Positions 9,256 to 16,878 of a DNA stretch of 45,892 bases are shown here, piece by piece. The stretch spans positions 1 through 45,892 of the forward strand of contig NZ_JAKLSQ010000006.1 of the NCBI RefSeq assembly GCF_022014495.1. The letters are read 5' to 3'. Position 1 is the stretch's first letter. Each line of letters starts with the position of its first letter. The translations under genes and the position numbers were made by a program. Below the pieces are notes generated by a model, which was not told the DNA's origin, did not search any database, and worked only from the letters and a program-made list of their open reading frames with translations. This DNA comes from Sandaracinobacteroides sayramensis. Its GTDB lineage: Bacteria; Pseudomonadota; Alphaproteobacteria; Sphingomonadales; Sphingomonadaceae.

Positions 9256-12147
9256 ATGCTGGAAAAGACCTTCACGCCCGCCGAAATCGAAGCCCGCTGG
9301 TACGCGCATTGGGAAAGCACCGGCGCCTTCCGCCCTTCCCGGCCGGAAGCGAAGCCCTTCACCATCCTGCTGCCGCCGCCGAACGTCACCGGCACGCTGC
9401 ACATCGGCCACGCCCTCAACCAGACCTTGCAGGACATCCTCATCCGCTGGCAGCGGCTGAAGGGCGCCGACGCGCGCTGGATCGTCGGCACCGACCATGC
9501 CGGGATCGCCACGCAGATGGTGGTGGAACGCACCATCGCCGGCCAGGGCCTGACGCGGCAAAGCATGGGCCGGGCCGCCTTCCTGGAAACCGTTTGGGAA
9601 TGGAAGGGCCAGTCCGGCGGGGCGATCACCCGGCAGATGCGGCGGCTGGGCGCCAGTTGCGACTGGGCGAACGAGCGCTTCACCATGGACCCGGCCTTCA
9701 ACAAGGCCGTGGTGGAGGTGTTCGTGCGCTTGCACGAAGCAGGCCTCATCTACCGCGACAAGCGGCTGGTGAACTGGGATCCGAAGCTCAAGACTGCCAT
9801 TTCCGACCTGGAAGTCGAAACGCGCGAAGTGCAGGGGCATTTCTGGCACATCCGCTACCCGCTGGCGGATGGCGTCCGCCTGTCAGACGGGCGTGACTAT
9901 ATCGTGGTCGCGACCACGCGCCCCGAAACCATTCTGGCCGATATGTTGGTAGCGGTGCATCCCGATGACGAACGTTACAGGAGCGTGGTCGGTCAGCATG
10001 TCATCCTGCCGATCACCGGCCGCCGTGTACGCATCGTGGCAGATGTACACGCTGACCCGGAACTCGGCAGCGGTTGCGTCAAGATTACGCCGGGGCATGA
10101 TTTCAATGACTTCGAAGTCGGTCGGCGCGCCGGGATCGCGCCGGCAGAAATGCTCAACATGTTCGATGCTGAAGCCAATATCGTGCAAATCTACGAGGAG
10201 AGGGAGGAATGGGGCGTCACAAATTACGGAGATGACGAACTCCCTGATATTGTTGAGGAACCCACCCGGAATCCAATACCTACAATTCCCCAAGAATTCA
10301 TCGGCCTGCACCGCTTCGAGGCCCGCGAAGCCATCGTCGCTGCTCTTAATGCGCTTGGCCTACTGGAACGGGTGGAAGCCAAGATCATCCAGACCCCGTT
10401 CGGGGACCGCTCCGGCGTAGTGATTGAGCCCTGGCTGACCGACCAATGGTATGTCGATGCCGCGAAGCTGGCGGTGGAGGCCCGCGCGGCGGTGGAAGAC
10501 GGCCGCACCCGCTTCGTGCCTGCAACTTGGGAGAAGACTTACTTCAACTGGATGGAGAACATCCAACCGTGGTGCGTGTCGCGCCAATTGTGGTGGGGGC
10601 ACCGAATCCCGGTGTGGTATGGCCCTTGGCGGTCTGACGATCCTGACAGGCCAACTCCGACATCAATCGCTGATAATGACCTGCAAACAAAACCGTTTAT
10701 CGCCAGGGATTTTGCCAGCGCAGTTACGCTTGCCCAAGAGTATTACCGAGATTACTACCCTGGTGATTACATAATAAACGAAGCACCCGATGAAGCGGAT
10801 GTAAGCCTGCAAAACGAATTTTTGCATCATACGCCTCTTCGCATACTCCATCTGAAACGAGACGCAGACGTCCTAGACACATGGTTTTCCTCCGGCCTTT
10901 GGCCCTTCGTCACGCTCGGCTGGCCGGATCAAAACGAGGATTTGAAGCGCTGCTACCCCAGCAGCGTCCTCGTCACCGGATTTGACATCATCTTCTTCTG
11001 GGTCGCCAGGATGATGATGTTCGGTCTGCAGATCATGGACGAGGAACCGTTCGAAACGGTTTACATCCACGGCCTCGTGCGCGACGCCAAGGGCCAGAAG
11101 ATGTCCAAATCCAAGGGCAACACCGTCGACCCGCTGGAACTGATCGACCGCTTCGGCGCCGACGCGCTGCGCTTCACCATGGCCGCCAGCGAAGCGCAGG
11201 GGCGCGACGTGAAATTCGACGAGAAGCGCGTCGAGGGCTATCGCAACTTCGCCACCAAGCTCTGGAATGCGGCCCGTTTCGCGGAATCGCAGGGGATCAA
11301 GGCCTCACCCTCCCCCGAACCACCAGCAGCCACCCATGCGGTCAACCGCTGGATCATCGCCGAAACGGCGAAGGCCGCGGCGGACGCGGAAGCCGCCCTC
11401 ACCGCTTACCGCTTCGATCAATATGCGCTGCAACTCTACCAGTTCGTCTGGAGCCGCTATTGCGACTGGTATCTGGAACTCATCAAGCCGCTGCTTGCCG
11501 AAGGCGGCGATCTGGCCGAGGAGACACGGGCGGTCGCCGGCTGGGCGCTCGATCGGATTCTGGTTCTTCTGCACCCCGCCATGCCCTTCCTGACGGAAGA
11601 GCTCTGGCACGCGCTGGGCGAACGCCAGCAGGATCTGATCGTGGCAGGCTGGCCCGATCTTGATGCCGGGACCGATGAAGCGGGTGCGGAAATCGGCTGG
11701 CTGATCGAGCTGGTTTCGGCGATCCGCTCCGCCCGCACCGAATTGAACGTGCCGCCGGCCGCGAAGCTCGCGCTGCACAGCAACGAAGTCGATTCCGCCC
11801 TGATCGCCCGGCTGGAACGGCATCGCCCGGCGCTGGAGCGTCTGGCGCGCATCGACACCATCGCCACGACGCCCGCGCCTGCGGGCGGAGTCGCGCAGCT
11901 GGTGGTCGAGGGCTGCACCTATGCCCTGCCGCTGGAGGGTGTGATCGACCTTGCCGCCGAGCGCGCACGCCTGCAAAAGGCGGCCGAGCAAGCCGAAAAG
12001 GAAGCCGCCGCGCTGGACGGCCGGCTCTCCAATCCGGGTTTCGTGGAACGCGCCAAGCCCGAAGCGGTCGAAAAGGCCCGTGAAGACCATGCCGCCCGTT
12101 CGGCCGAAGCGGAACGCTTGCGCGCGGCGCTCGCCCGCCTGGGCTAG
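9256..12147 (+). CDS. valS: Valyl-tRNA synthetase
   Basis: Charges tRNA-Val. The 963-residue class I synthetase has HIGH at residues 49-52 (after PPPNVTGTL), an editing domain, [27 protein letters not shown], and KMSKS at 615-619, then an anticodon-binding domain and a C-terminal coiled coil (about 870-960) that is Glu/Lys/Ala rich. Two stretches are odd: about residues 311-345 and 462-540 look like additions to the usual ValRS sequence and are encoded with rare ATA, AAT and ACA codons unlike the flanks. The frame is intact across both, so the enzyme is probably functional. The start ATG at 9256 gives the standard N-terminus. Confidence 0.96.
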   Translation: MLEKTFTPAEIEARWYAHWESTGAFRPSRPEAKPFTILLPPPNVTGTLHIGHALNQTLQDILIRWQRLKGADARWIVGTDHAGIATQMVVERTIAGQGLTRQSMGRAAFLETVWEWKGQSGGAITRQMRRLGASCDWANERFTMDPAFNKAVVEVFVRLHEAGLIYRDKRLVNWDPKLKTAISDLEVETREVQGHFWHIRYPLADGVRLSDGRDYIVVATTRPETILADMLVAVHPDDERYRSVVGQHVILPITGRRVRIVADVHADPELGSGCVKITPGHDFNDFEVGRRAGIAPAEMLNMFDAEANIVQIYEEREEWGVTNYGDDELPDIVEEPTRNPIPTIPQEFIGLHRFEAREAIVAALNALGLLERVEAKIIQTPFGDRSGVVIEPWLTDQWYVDAAKLAVEARAAVEDGRTRFVPATWEKTYFNWMENIQPWCVSRQLWWGHRIPVWYGPWRSDDPDRPTPTSIADNDLQTKPFIARDFASAVTLAQEYYRDYYPGDYIINEAPDEADVSLQNEFLHHTPLRILHLKRDADVLDTWFSSGLWPFVTLGWPDQNEDLKRCYPSSVLVTGFDIIFFWVARMMMFGLQIMDEEPFETVYIHGLVRDAKGQKMSKSKGNTVDPLELIDRFGADALRFTMAASEAQGRDVKFDEKRVEGYRNFATKLWNAARFAESQGIKASPSPEPPAATHAVNRWIIAETAKAAADAEAALTAYRFDQYALQLYQFVWSRYCDWYLELIKPLLAEGGDLAEETRAVAGWALDRILVLLHPAMPFLTEELWHALGERQQDLIVAGWPDLDAGTDEAGAEIGWLIELVSAIRSARTELNVPPAAKLALHSNEVDSALIARLERHRPALERLARIDTIATTPAPAGGVAQLVVEGCTYALPLEGVIDLAAERARLQKAAEQAEKEAAALDGRLSNPGFVERAKPEAVEKAREDHAARSAEAERLRAALARLG

Positions 12148-12170
12148 GCTGGGGACTCCTATACCCCTTC

Positions 12171-12252
12171 GTCATCCCGGGCTTGACCCGGGATCCCGCT
12201 TCTGGCCCACGCTGGCCGGAAAGCTGGACCCCGGGTCAAGCCCGGGATGACG
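12171..12252. repeat. Long palindromic intergenic repeat, copy 1
   Basis: Two inverted arms, GTCATCCCGGGCTTGACCCG at the left and its near-perfect reverse complement at the right, flank a core containing a CCCACGCTGGCCGGAAAGCTGG segment (about 12205-12227). The element folds into a long hairpin just after valS. Related arms occur at 13921-13994, 27051-27191 and, more distantly, 29404-29434. It may also act as a 3'-end stabiliser or transcription barrier for valS. Confidence 0.85.
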
Positions 12253-12326
12253 GGAAACATATCCAATCAATTATATGCGTTCTCAACCTGGAACCGCAGC
12301 CAGGCATCCTCACCATTTGCCCCAAC

Positions 12327-12351
12327 GGCGGCGCAGCGCAACTGCGCCGCC
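12327..12351. other. GC-rich hairpin in valS / DUF3168-like intergenic region
   Basis: A perfect 10-bp stem GGCGGCGCAG...CTGCGCCGCC with a 5-base loop (CGCAA). It lies in the roughly 300-base gap between valS and the convergent DUF3168-like gene. No U-rich tail follows on either strand, so it is either a Rho-type 3'-end structure or unrelated. No gene is visible in the gap. Confidence 0.5.
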
Positions 12352-12411
12352 GCCATGACATGGCTCCTCGCAGGGGTTGCAGATGAACCGACCTTTTGCC
12401 AGGTCCGGGAA

Positions 12412-12427
12412 ATAGGTATTGTCCTAT
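12412..12427. promoter_or_regulatory. Candidate operator, ATAGG-N6-CCTAT
   Basis: A perfect inverted repeat ATAGG-TATTGT-CCTAT, with a further CCTAT half-site at 12434-12438. A near copy (ATAGG-CAATTT-CCTAC) lies directly upstream of the S24 repressor gene 760 bases away, so the two are plausibly binding sites of one regulator. This copy is downstream of the DUF3168-like gene, and no promoter or gene it would control is evident. Confidence 0.4.
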
Positions 12428-12456
12428 AGTTAACCTATTCTTCTTGCGTTTCCTGC

Positions 12457-12840
12457 CTACTCCTCTATCGTCAAGGCCCGTAGGCGGAGGCAAAGCGAAA
12501 TGCGCCCAACTTCCCGATATGCGCCAGAGACCTGGGTGAGTTCGGAATCGGCGAGGAAATGCCCGGCGATCTTCAGATCGCCCTCCCGAAGCCGGCCCGC
12601 CAGGCGCCCGCGCACGGACTCGACAGCGTCTTCCGGCCCCTCCAGGCGGAACAGCAGATGGTGCCGCATTCCGCTGAAGGTCAGGCTGGCCCATGGCTCG
12701 CTGTCGAAATCCTCCAGCACCAGATACGGCTTGCCGCTGTCGGCCTGCGCCGAAAGCGGCGAATCCGCCAGCAGCGGGTCGTCGGCCACCAGCGCCCGCA
12801 CCGCACGCAGCAGCCCGGAGTGCACATCCCGCAAGTTCAT
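12457..12840 (-). CDS. DUF3168-like protein (phage/gene-transfer-agent tail-completion type)
   Basis: A 127-residue soluble protein. The layout of an N-terminal helix, PYLVLEDFDSEPWASLTFSG, HHLLFRLEG, an amphipathic helix, and a C-terminal strand GRISLCLRLRAL resembles DUF3168, a family found as tail-terminator-like genes in phages and in the alphaproteobacterial gene transfer agent. No other head or tail gene is adjacent, so it would be a stray or repurposed member. It overlaps the upstream 80-codon gene by four bases (ATGA), which fixes the start at 12840; an ATG six bases earlier is the alternative. The family assignment is by eye and moderate; it could be an unrelated protein. Confidence 0.45.
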   Translation of the reverse strand: MNLRDVHSGLLRAVRALVADDPLLADSPLSAQADSGKPYLVLEDFDSEPWASLTFSGMRHHLLFRLEGPEDAVESVRGRLAGRLREGDLKIAGHFLADSELTQVSGAYREVGRISLCLRLRALTIEE

Positions 12841-13079
12841 TCGCATGCGGACCCTCCGGCCCGCAGGCGGCGCTCGGCATTTCGCCGCTCGCTTTCCGGC
12901 AAACCCGCCAGAACGCCGGACAGGTGCGCGCGCACGCGGCGCTCCATGCGCGGCCCGGGTTGGCGGCCACGACGCAGATCGTGCACCAGCCGGGGGTCGC
13001 GCACACTGTCGCGCCCAAATCGGGAGGGGGGTATGTTGGTCAGTTTCAAACATATTTCAATTGCATGCAGCAGCGACAT
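12837..13079 (-). CDS. Small conserved putative DNA-binding protein
   Basis: An 80-residue basic protein starting MSLLHAIEICLKLTNIPPSRFGRD. The pattern of a short helix, an FGR-x(2-3)-V-DPRLV segment, DLRRGRQPGP and a C-terminal Arg-rich helix resembles small helix-turn-helix proteins common in alphaproteobacteria that match the N-terminal half of S24-type repressors. I recognise the type, not a named gene. Start ATG at 13079 has GAGGAG about ten bases upstream. It is translationally coupled to the DUF3168-like gene and diverges from the S24 repressor gene across a 126-base gap that holds a candidate operator. This suggests a small regulatory module. Confidence 0.55.
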   Translation of the reverse strand: MSLLHAIEICLKLTNIPPSRFGRDSVRDPRLVHDLRRGRQPGPRMERRVRAHLSGVLAGLPESERRNAERRLRAGGSACE

Positions 13080-13171
13080 GATCCGGCAACTCCTCATGTC
13101 GACCCTGTGCCCATTCGTCCCGTCACCGCCCAAGCCCTCTTAGACGGTCCGAATCGGATGCATTAATGGTG

Positions 13172-13187
13172 ATAGGCAATTTCCTAC
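13172..13187. promoter_or_regulatory. Candidate operator upstream of the S24 repressor
   Basis: ATAGG-CAATTT-CCTAC, one mismatch from a perfect inverted repeat and the same pattern as the site at 12412. It ends 18 bases before the ATG of the S24 repressor and overlaps a second near-palindrome, CCTACTAGTCTAGG. The position fits autoregulation and control of the divergent two-gene unit; this is inference from position only. Confidence 0.45.
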
Positions 13188-13205
13188 TAGTCTAGGCTTT
13201 TTCTT

Positions 13206-13892
13206 ATGATTAACGACGAACGCTCCGCGTTTACCACGATTGCAGACGAAGCGGATGTCCGCGCCACCCTGGAACGGCTGATCGAGAAATCCGGCGACGG
13301 CTATGCCGCCTTGTCGCGGCTGATCGGCCGCAACCCCGCTTATATCCAGCAATATCTGCGCCGCGGCGTTCCCCGCCGGCTTTCCGAGCAGGACCGGCAC
13401 CGCCTCGCCCGCCACTTCGGCATCAGCGAAACCCTGCTGGGCGCCCCCGTCCGGGCGGCGCCGTCAACCCCGGTTCCGGCCAGCCTCAGCCCGGACAGCG
13501 CCCGCCACGGGCAGGTGGAAATTCCCTGGCTCACCGGCGGAATGCGCCCTCCCCAGCCGATCCTCATGGATTCGAGCCTGCTGCAGCGCGTCGCCGATGG
13601 CCGATATGCGAGCCTCGCCGCGCATCTGGTGGAGGGGGATTCGATGGCCCCCACGCTGCTGGACGGCGACCATGTGCTGATCGACATGGCGGACCAGCTG
13701 CCCCTGCGCGACGGCATCTATGTGATCGAAAGCGATTCGCAGCCGGTGGTGAAAAGGCTTTCGGTCAATCCGGCAACGCAGCGCATCGCCATTCTTTCCG
13801 ACAATGCCTCCTACCCCTCCTTCGCAGACTGCGATCCGCTGCAGGTGCGCGCGGTCGGTCGCCTGGTCTGGCTCGGCCGCCGTCTGGGATGA
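13206..13892 (+). CDS. S24/LexA-like repressor with serine-lysine peptidase domain
   Basis: A 228-residue regulator. Residues about 32-70 form a helix-turn-helix (YAALSRLIGRNPAYIQQYL, then LSEQDRHRLARHFGI). A Pro/Ala linker at 81-100 leads to an S24 (signal-peptidase-like) domain with the nucleophile Ser146 in VEGDSMAPTLLDGD and the general base Lys183 in VVKRLSVNP. Proteins of this design are phage-CI-like or stress repressors that can be inactivated by RecA-stimulated self-cleavage, but no clear Ala-Gly cleavage site is visible, so cleavage is uncertain. It diverges from the 80-aa putative DNA-binding protein and has a candidate operator immediately upstream. It is not the canonical LexA, whose length and N-terminus differ. 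Confidence 0.85.
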   Translation: MINDERSAFTTIADEADVRATLERLIEKSGDGYAALSRLIGRNPAYIQQYLRRGVPRRLSEQDRHRLARHFGISETLLGAPVRAAPSTPVPASLSPDSARHGQVEIPWLTGGMRPPQPILMDSSLLQRVADGRYASLAAHLVEGDSMAPTLLDGDHVLIDMADQLPLRDGIYVIESDSQPVVKRLSVNPATQRIAILSDNASYPSFADCDPLQVRAVGRLVWLGRRLG

Positions 13893-13920
13893 CCCGGGTT
13901 GGCGGCCCCTATTCCCCTTC

Positions 13921-13994
13921 GGTCACCCCCGGGGGCCAGCTTTCCGGCCGGCGTGGGCAAAAACGCGGTATCCCGGGTGAGGCCCGAAATGACG
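13921..13994. repeat. Palindromic intergenic repeat, copy 2 (degenerate)
   Basis: GGTCACCCCCGGGG at the left and CCCGGGTGAGGCCCGAAATG at the right are worn versions of the arms of copy 1. The core CCAGCTTTCCGGCCGGCGTG is the inverted version of the copy 1 core. It sits between the S24 repressor and a convergent small membrane-protein gene. Confidence 0.7.
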
Positions 13995-14026
13995 AAATAG
14001 ATCAATTACCTATATGGATTCTCAGC

Positions 14027-14206
14027 CTAGCGGCCAGCCAGACGCAGCCCCAGGGCCAGCAGCGCGCCGGCGCCAAGGCCGATCACGGCGCCTGCGGAAG
14101 GTTCGCCCACGGCAATACCGCCTGCAAGCCCCAGGATCAGGCCAAGCGCCAGCAGCACGCCGAACGCCCGCTCGGAAGTGGGGGGTTGGGGAAGCTGCGA
14201 TGTCAT
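14027..14206 (-). CDS. Small membrane protein
   Basis: A 59-residue protein with a short polar N-terminus (MTSQLPQPPTSERA) and two hydrophobic segments, about residues 15-33 and 40-57, separated by GEPSAG, so probably a hairpin inner-membrane protein. Start ATG at 14206 is preceded by AAAGG at nine bases. Codon use is like the neighbouring chromosomal genes. I do not recognise a family. It lies immediately outside the degenerate tRNA-His half that marks the edge of the decayed element. Confidence 0.6.
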   Translation of the reverse strand: MTSQLPQPPTSERAFGVLLALGLILGLAGGIAVGEPSAGAVIGLGAGALLALGLRLAGR

Positions 14207-14251
14207 GAAACAGAACCTTTCCGCATCGGTAGCGGCCATCATCAAGGCGGA

Positions 14252-14300
14252 TGGGGCCAACGACGGGACCTTAACCCGCAACTTCTGGCATTACAAACCA
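14252..14300 (-). pseudogene. Degenerate 3' half of tRNA-His (old attachment site)
   Basis: Aligned without gaps to 15968-16016 of the intact tRNA-His, 41 of 49 bases agree, from the CCA end through the T arm, variable region and anticodon loop; similarity stops there. The anticodon-loop positions are mutated, so no functional tRNA can form. The extent, anticodon loop to CCA, matches a typical att core. Confidence 0.8.
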
Positions 14301-14584
14301 AGGCCATGACATTTTTATTAGGAATTTCAACGATTTGATCAACGAGATGCTCAAAACTGAACATGGGGCAGCTAAGCTGACTGCCTGTGCGCACAGCCAA
14401 TTATCCCAAACTTCGCAGAGTTACCAGCCCCGCAGGTTCAACATGAACCCGCGAGCACTGGCCTGTGTGCATCTGAGAAAAACCCATGATTGCCCGCATC
14501 GTTATCGGGCCTGGCGATACTCGTTAGGCTTTCGACCTTCCGCGCGACCGACAGACCCGAGCGATGTCGTAGGCGACCGATGGT
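14301..14584. other. Non-coding stretch inside the decayed element
   Basis: No supported gene. An imperfect hairpin, CGC-A-GGTTCA-ACA-TGAACC-C-GCG, lies at 14431-14453. A similar hairpin built on GGTTC/GAACC recurs at 15911-15930 near the other end of the element. Overall composition is less GC-rich than the flanking genes. Confidence 0.4.
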
Positions 14585-14830
14585 GAGGTCCGGCTGCACC
14601 CCAGCCGCATCGTTCCGTTCAAGGGCGACCCGATCCCGAATTCGTTCGGTGTCTCGACGGAGGATGCTTATTGGGGTCGTTCTCGCGTTACGCGCATCCT
14701 GACCGAGGTGCAGGCGCTGGATGCGACCAAGGCAGACTTCGCGTATCTGGTGCGCAAGGCCAGGCTCATCTGGACCGCGTGGTTTGCCAGTGGACGCAGC
14801 GCGGCTCGCGCGGAACCGACACGCCGCTGA
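14585..14830 (+). pseudogene. Phage portal-like (DUF1073-type) relic
   Basis: An 81-codon open stretch without a start, reading EVRLHPSRIVPFKGDPIPN, then YWGRSRVTRILTEVQALDATKADFAYLV. The order of a H-P-S-R-I/V segment, a W-G-x-S segment, a helix with repeated D-A-T/A, and L-V resembles the core of DUF1073 portal-like phage proteins. The final residues before the stop at 14828 look frameshifted, and the downstream sequence (TPLIHLGKDK in another frame) may be its continuation. The family call is by eye. A nearby DUF4054-like fragment, a gene type found in the same phage gene clusters, supports it. Confidence 0.4.
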
Positions 14831-15013
14831 TCCACCTGGGCAAGGACAAGTCGGCGCGAGCTCGTCGACTGCTAGGCGCGCATGACAGCGCGCAACGGCG
14901 GGCGAGTGCTGCCGCAATCGGCCCGCTTTGGATGTTTTCTTCTGCGGGGCGGGTTTGGTGGCGCCTGTGTGGGCCGTGCAGGCGCCGCAGCCCACAGGCG
15001 CGGCGCACCAGCA

Positions 15014-15664
15014 TCACACGGACTGTACGGATGTGACCTGCTTGCGACGGCGGCGGGCGGCCAGGCCAATCGCACCGAAGCCGGTGATCATCATTGCCCA
15101 AGTGGCGGGCTCGGGGACACGGGCGTTGTTGATGTAGAGTTGGGTGATGCGTCCACTGCCATATGCATAAGTGCTTAGTGCAAAATAGTCTTGATCCCAG
15201 TCACAATATCCGGCCACGTCGTTGCCGGAGGCGGTGAAATTATTCCCAACAATACTCGCCAGAGAAAAGAAGACGTAGCAGGAGCCTCCCCAATCTTCGT
15301 AGCCGGCGATGCTTACTTCAATTGGCCGACCATTCAAAAACTTTACGTCCGCATAGAGACGTTGCACATAGCCAAGGCCCCGGAATACTTCCAAAGCTCC
15401 GCCACTCGTGTGAGCGCCAACTCTGGGCACATAATCGTCAAGGTGGAACGATGCAGCGAAATCGAATTTTTCCCCAACACTGTAAGAGGGTTCCGGGAAG
15501 GGGCCGCAGGGCGTGTTCGTCTCATTTCGACACCATTCAACGGTGTTGACCTTATCTATTACGCCCACACCGACAAACTTTAAATGCCAAATGCCATCAT
15601 CCCATGATCCGGCATGTACAGATGAAGTAACGAAAAGCGCAGACAAAGCCAGAATAATACGCAT
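15014..15664 (-). CDS. PEPxxWA-CTERM secreted protein (in decayed element)
   Basis: A 216-residue exported protein with a signal peptide (MRIILALSALFVTSSVHA) and a C-terminal sorting signal: VPEPATWAMMITGFGAIG, a hydrophobic segment, then ARRRRKQ. Such tails are processed by an exosortase/PEP-CTERM system in Gram-negative bacteria. The middle is rich in aromatic residues and has five cysteines, with no recognised domain. Start ATG at 15664 has GGGG five bases upstream. Codon use is visibly more AT-rich than the neighbouring core genes, and the gene lies between the two tRNA-His copies, so it is probably cargo of the old element. Confidence 0.8.
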   Translation of the reverse strand: MRIILALSALFVTSSVHAGSWDDGIWHLKFVGVGVIDKVNTVEWCRNETNTPCGPFPEPSYSVGEKFDFAASFHLDDYVPRVGAHTSGGALEVFRGLGYVQRLYADVKFLNGRPIEVSIAGYEDWGGSCYVFFSLASIVGNNFTASGNDVAGYCDWDQDYFALSTYAYGSGRITQLYINNARVPEPATWAMMITGFGAIGLAARRRRKQVTSVQSV

Positions 15665-15773
15665 ATCAGCCCCAAAATTGCCCAGAACGAAGATTGGTTT
15701 TCTGGATCGTGGAGTCAATGATTCGATTTTGTCGGCGGTAAAAGCAACGGGCTGATTTCCGCAAGTTGGCGCC

Positions 15774-15857
15774 ATGCCCAGCATGCCGCCGACCGTTTCG
15801 CCATTCCGCCTGCGCTATCCCGAGTTCTCGGATATGCAGGATGGCCTCCTGTGCTGA
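15774..15857 (+). pseudogene. DUF4054-like phage head-tail relic
   Basis: A 27-codon frame beginning MPSMPPTVSPFRLRYPEF and stopping soon after. The F-R-x-R-Y-P-E-F-x-D pattern is the characteristic N-terminus of DUF4054 head-tail connector-type phage proteins, which are normally 100 residues or more. It is on the same strand as the portal-like relic, as expected for a single phage structural operon that has decayed. The fragment is short, so the call is tentative. Confidence 0.4.
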
Positions 15858-15910
15858 GGACATGTTCCGCGCTTTCCTGACAGCCAACGCTGAGAAGGCT
15901 TCGCCACCGA

Positions 15911-15930
15911 ACAGGTTCGAGTGAACCTGT
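15911..15930. repeat. Perfect hairpin near tRNA-His
   Basis: ACAGGTTC-GAGT-GAACCTGT, 8-bp arms with a 4-base loop, no T-run. It lies about 40 bases outside the 3' end of tRNA-His, inside the decayed element, and resembles the hairpin at 14431-14453. No function is assigned. Confidence 0.5.
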
Positions 15931-15967
15931 CGCACTTTACGAGCCTGGCGCCAAGTCATTGAAAAGG

Positions 15968-16045
15968 TGGGGCGACCGACGGGACTTGAACCCGCAACCT
16001 CTGGTACCACAAACCAGCGCTCTAACCAATTGAGCTACGATCGCC
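15968..16045 (-). tRNA. tRNA-His(GTG)
   Basis: Folds as a complete cloverleaf on the minus strand: acceptor GCGATCG with CGGTCGC, D stem GCTC/GAGC, anticodon stem CTGGT/ACCAG around the loop TTGTGGT (anticodon GTG), and T stem GCGGG/CCCGT with loop TTCAAGT. The extra 5' G(-1) opposite C73, diagnostic of tRNA-His, is present, and CCA is encoded. It is the intact right-hand copy flanking the decayed element. Confidence 0.95.
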
Positions 16046-16129
16046 ATATCGCCCGGTGCGCCGCGGGAAACGGCGCGCGAGGGGTGCGGCAATAAGCGTG
16101 CGCGCCCCGCGACGTCAAGCGAAACCCGG

Positions 16130-16753
16130 CTACTTCCCCACGTTATAGGCGAGGCTGGCGTCATCCATCTGGAAACCCACCAGAATCTCGAAGCTCGCTG
16201 CCCTGACCGCGGCGCGCACCTGCGGGTCGGAAAGCGGATCCACCAGCGCGTCTATATCTTCCGGCCGGCGCTCGCGGGAAATGCGTTCCTGCACATCGGC
16301 CGGCAGCGCCACCGCCGAACGGTGCACGTCCGCCCGCGCCCCGCCGCGCGCCTCGGCGCGAAGCTGGCCTTCCTCGAATTTCAGCATCACCCCGGTCAAC
16401 TGCTTGGAAACCAGCACATTGCCGCCCTGCGCCATGGCGACGAACAGCGGCAGATACACTTCCTTCGCCGGCCCGGCGTGGCGGCGCTGCGCCGTCACCG
16501 TGAAGCTCACGTCGGTGGTCAGATATTCCGCGCTTTCGATGCAGGTCGCGCTCACGTCGGAAATCTGCGCCGTCAGCGCGATGGCGCTGGCATCGCGGCT
16601 TTGCGGCGGATCGAACTGCGTCACGCTGCCCACGAAGGTCGGGATGGCAACGGCCGGGCATTGCGACCGCTTCACCAGCAGCGGGTTGCGGTTGCAGGCG
16701 GCCAGCGTCAACGCCGACGCGGCGAGCCCGAGCATGAGAAAGGCCTTCGACAA
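16130..16753 (-). CDS. Uncharacterised lipoprotein
   Basis: A 207-residue envelope protein with a type II signal peptide, MSKAFLMLGLAASALTLAAC, whose lipobox LAAC places the lipidated Cys near residue 20. The mature part begins NRNPLLVKRSQCPAVAIPTF and contains DVSATC and a predicted all-beta middle, without a family I can name. The start is chosen as TTG at 16753 because AGGAG lies six bases upstream; an ATG two codons earlier would abut that ribosome-binding site directly. The gene diverges from ispH with about 125 bases between. Predicted to face the periplasm. Confidence 0.75.
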   Translation of the reverse strand: MSKAFLMLGLAASALTLAACNRNPLLVKRSQCPAVAIPTFVGSVTQFDPPQSRDASAIALTAQISDVSATCIESAEYLTTDVSFTVTAQRRHAGPAKEVYLPLFVAMAQGGNVLVSKQLTGVMLKFEEGQLRAEARGGARADVHRSAVALPADVQERISRERRPEDIDALVDPLSDPQVRAAVRAASFEILVGFQMDDASLAYNVGK

Positions 16754-16878
16754 ATGCATCTCCTGAGGCACAACCAGGGGCGATCGCCCCTCTGCCCCCT
16801 CAGCGCCGTCCTTAGGCGTCTCGAAGGCAATTTGGGAAGGGGCTTCATGCCCGCCTCCACTTCGCCTAAGAGGCATGC

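Larger units (their letters stand above)
14252..16045. mobile_element. Decayed integrated element in the tRNA-His gene
   Basis: The interval is bounded on the left by a degenerate 3' half of tRNA-His and on the right by the intact tRNA-His(GTG), both on the minus strand. This is the layout left by a tyrosine-recombinase element that used the 3' half of the tRNA as its attachment site. Inside are two short fragments resembling phage structural proteins (portal-like at 14585 and DUF4054-like at 15774, both plus strand) and one apparently intact PEP-CTERM gene of lower GC. No integrase survives. The interpretation is inference from these parts. Confidence 0.6.

Noticed and set aside
6544-9849. 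Upstream extension of the zwf frame across pcm-like, tolC, popZ and valS
   Set aside because: It is antisense to four genes with clear motifs; zwf begins at 6543 with its own ribosome-binding site.
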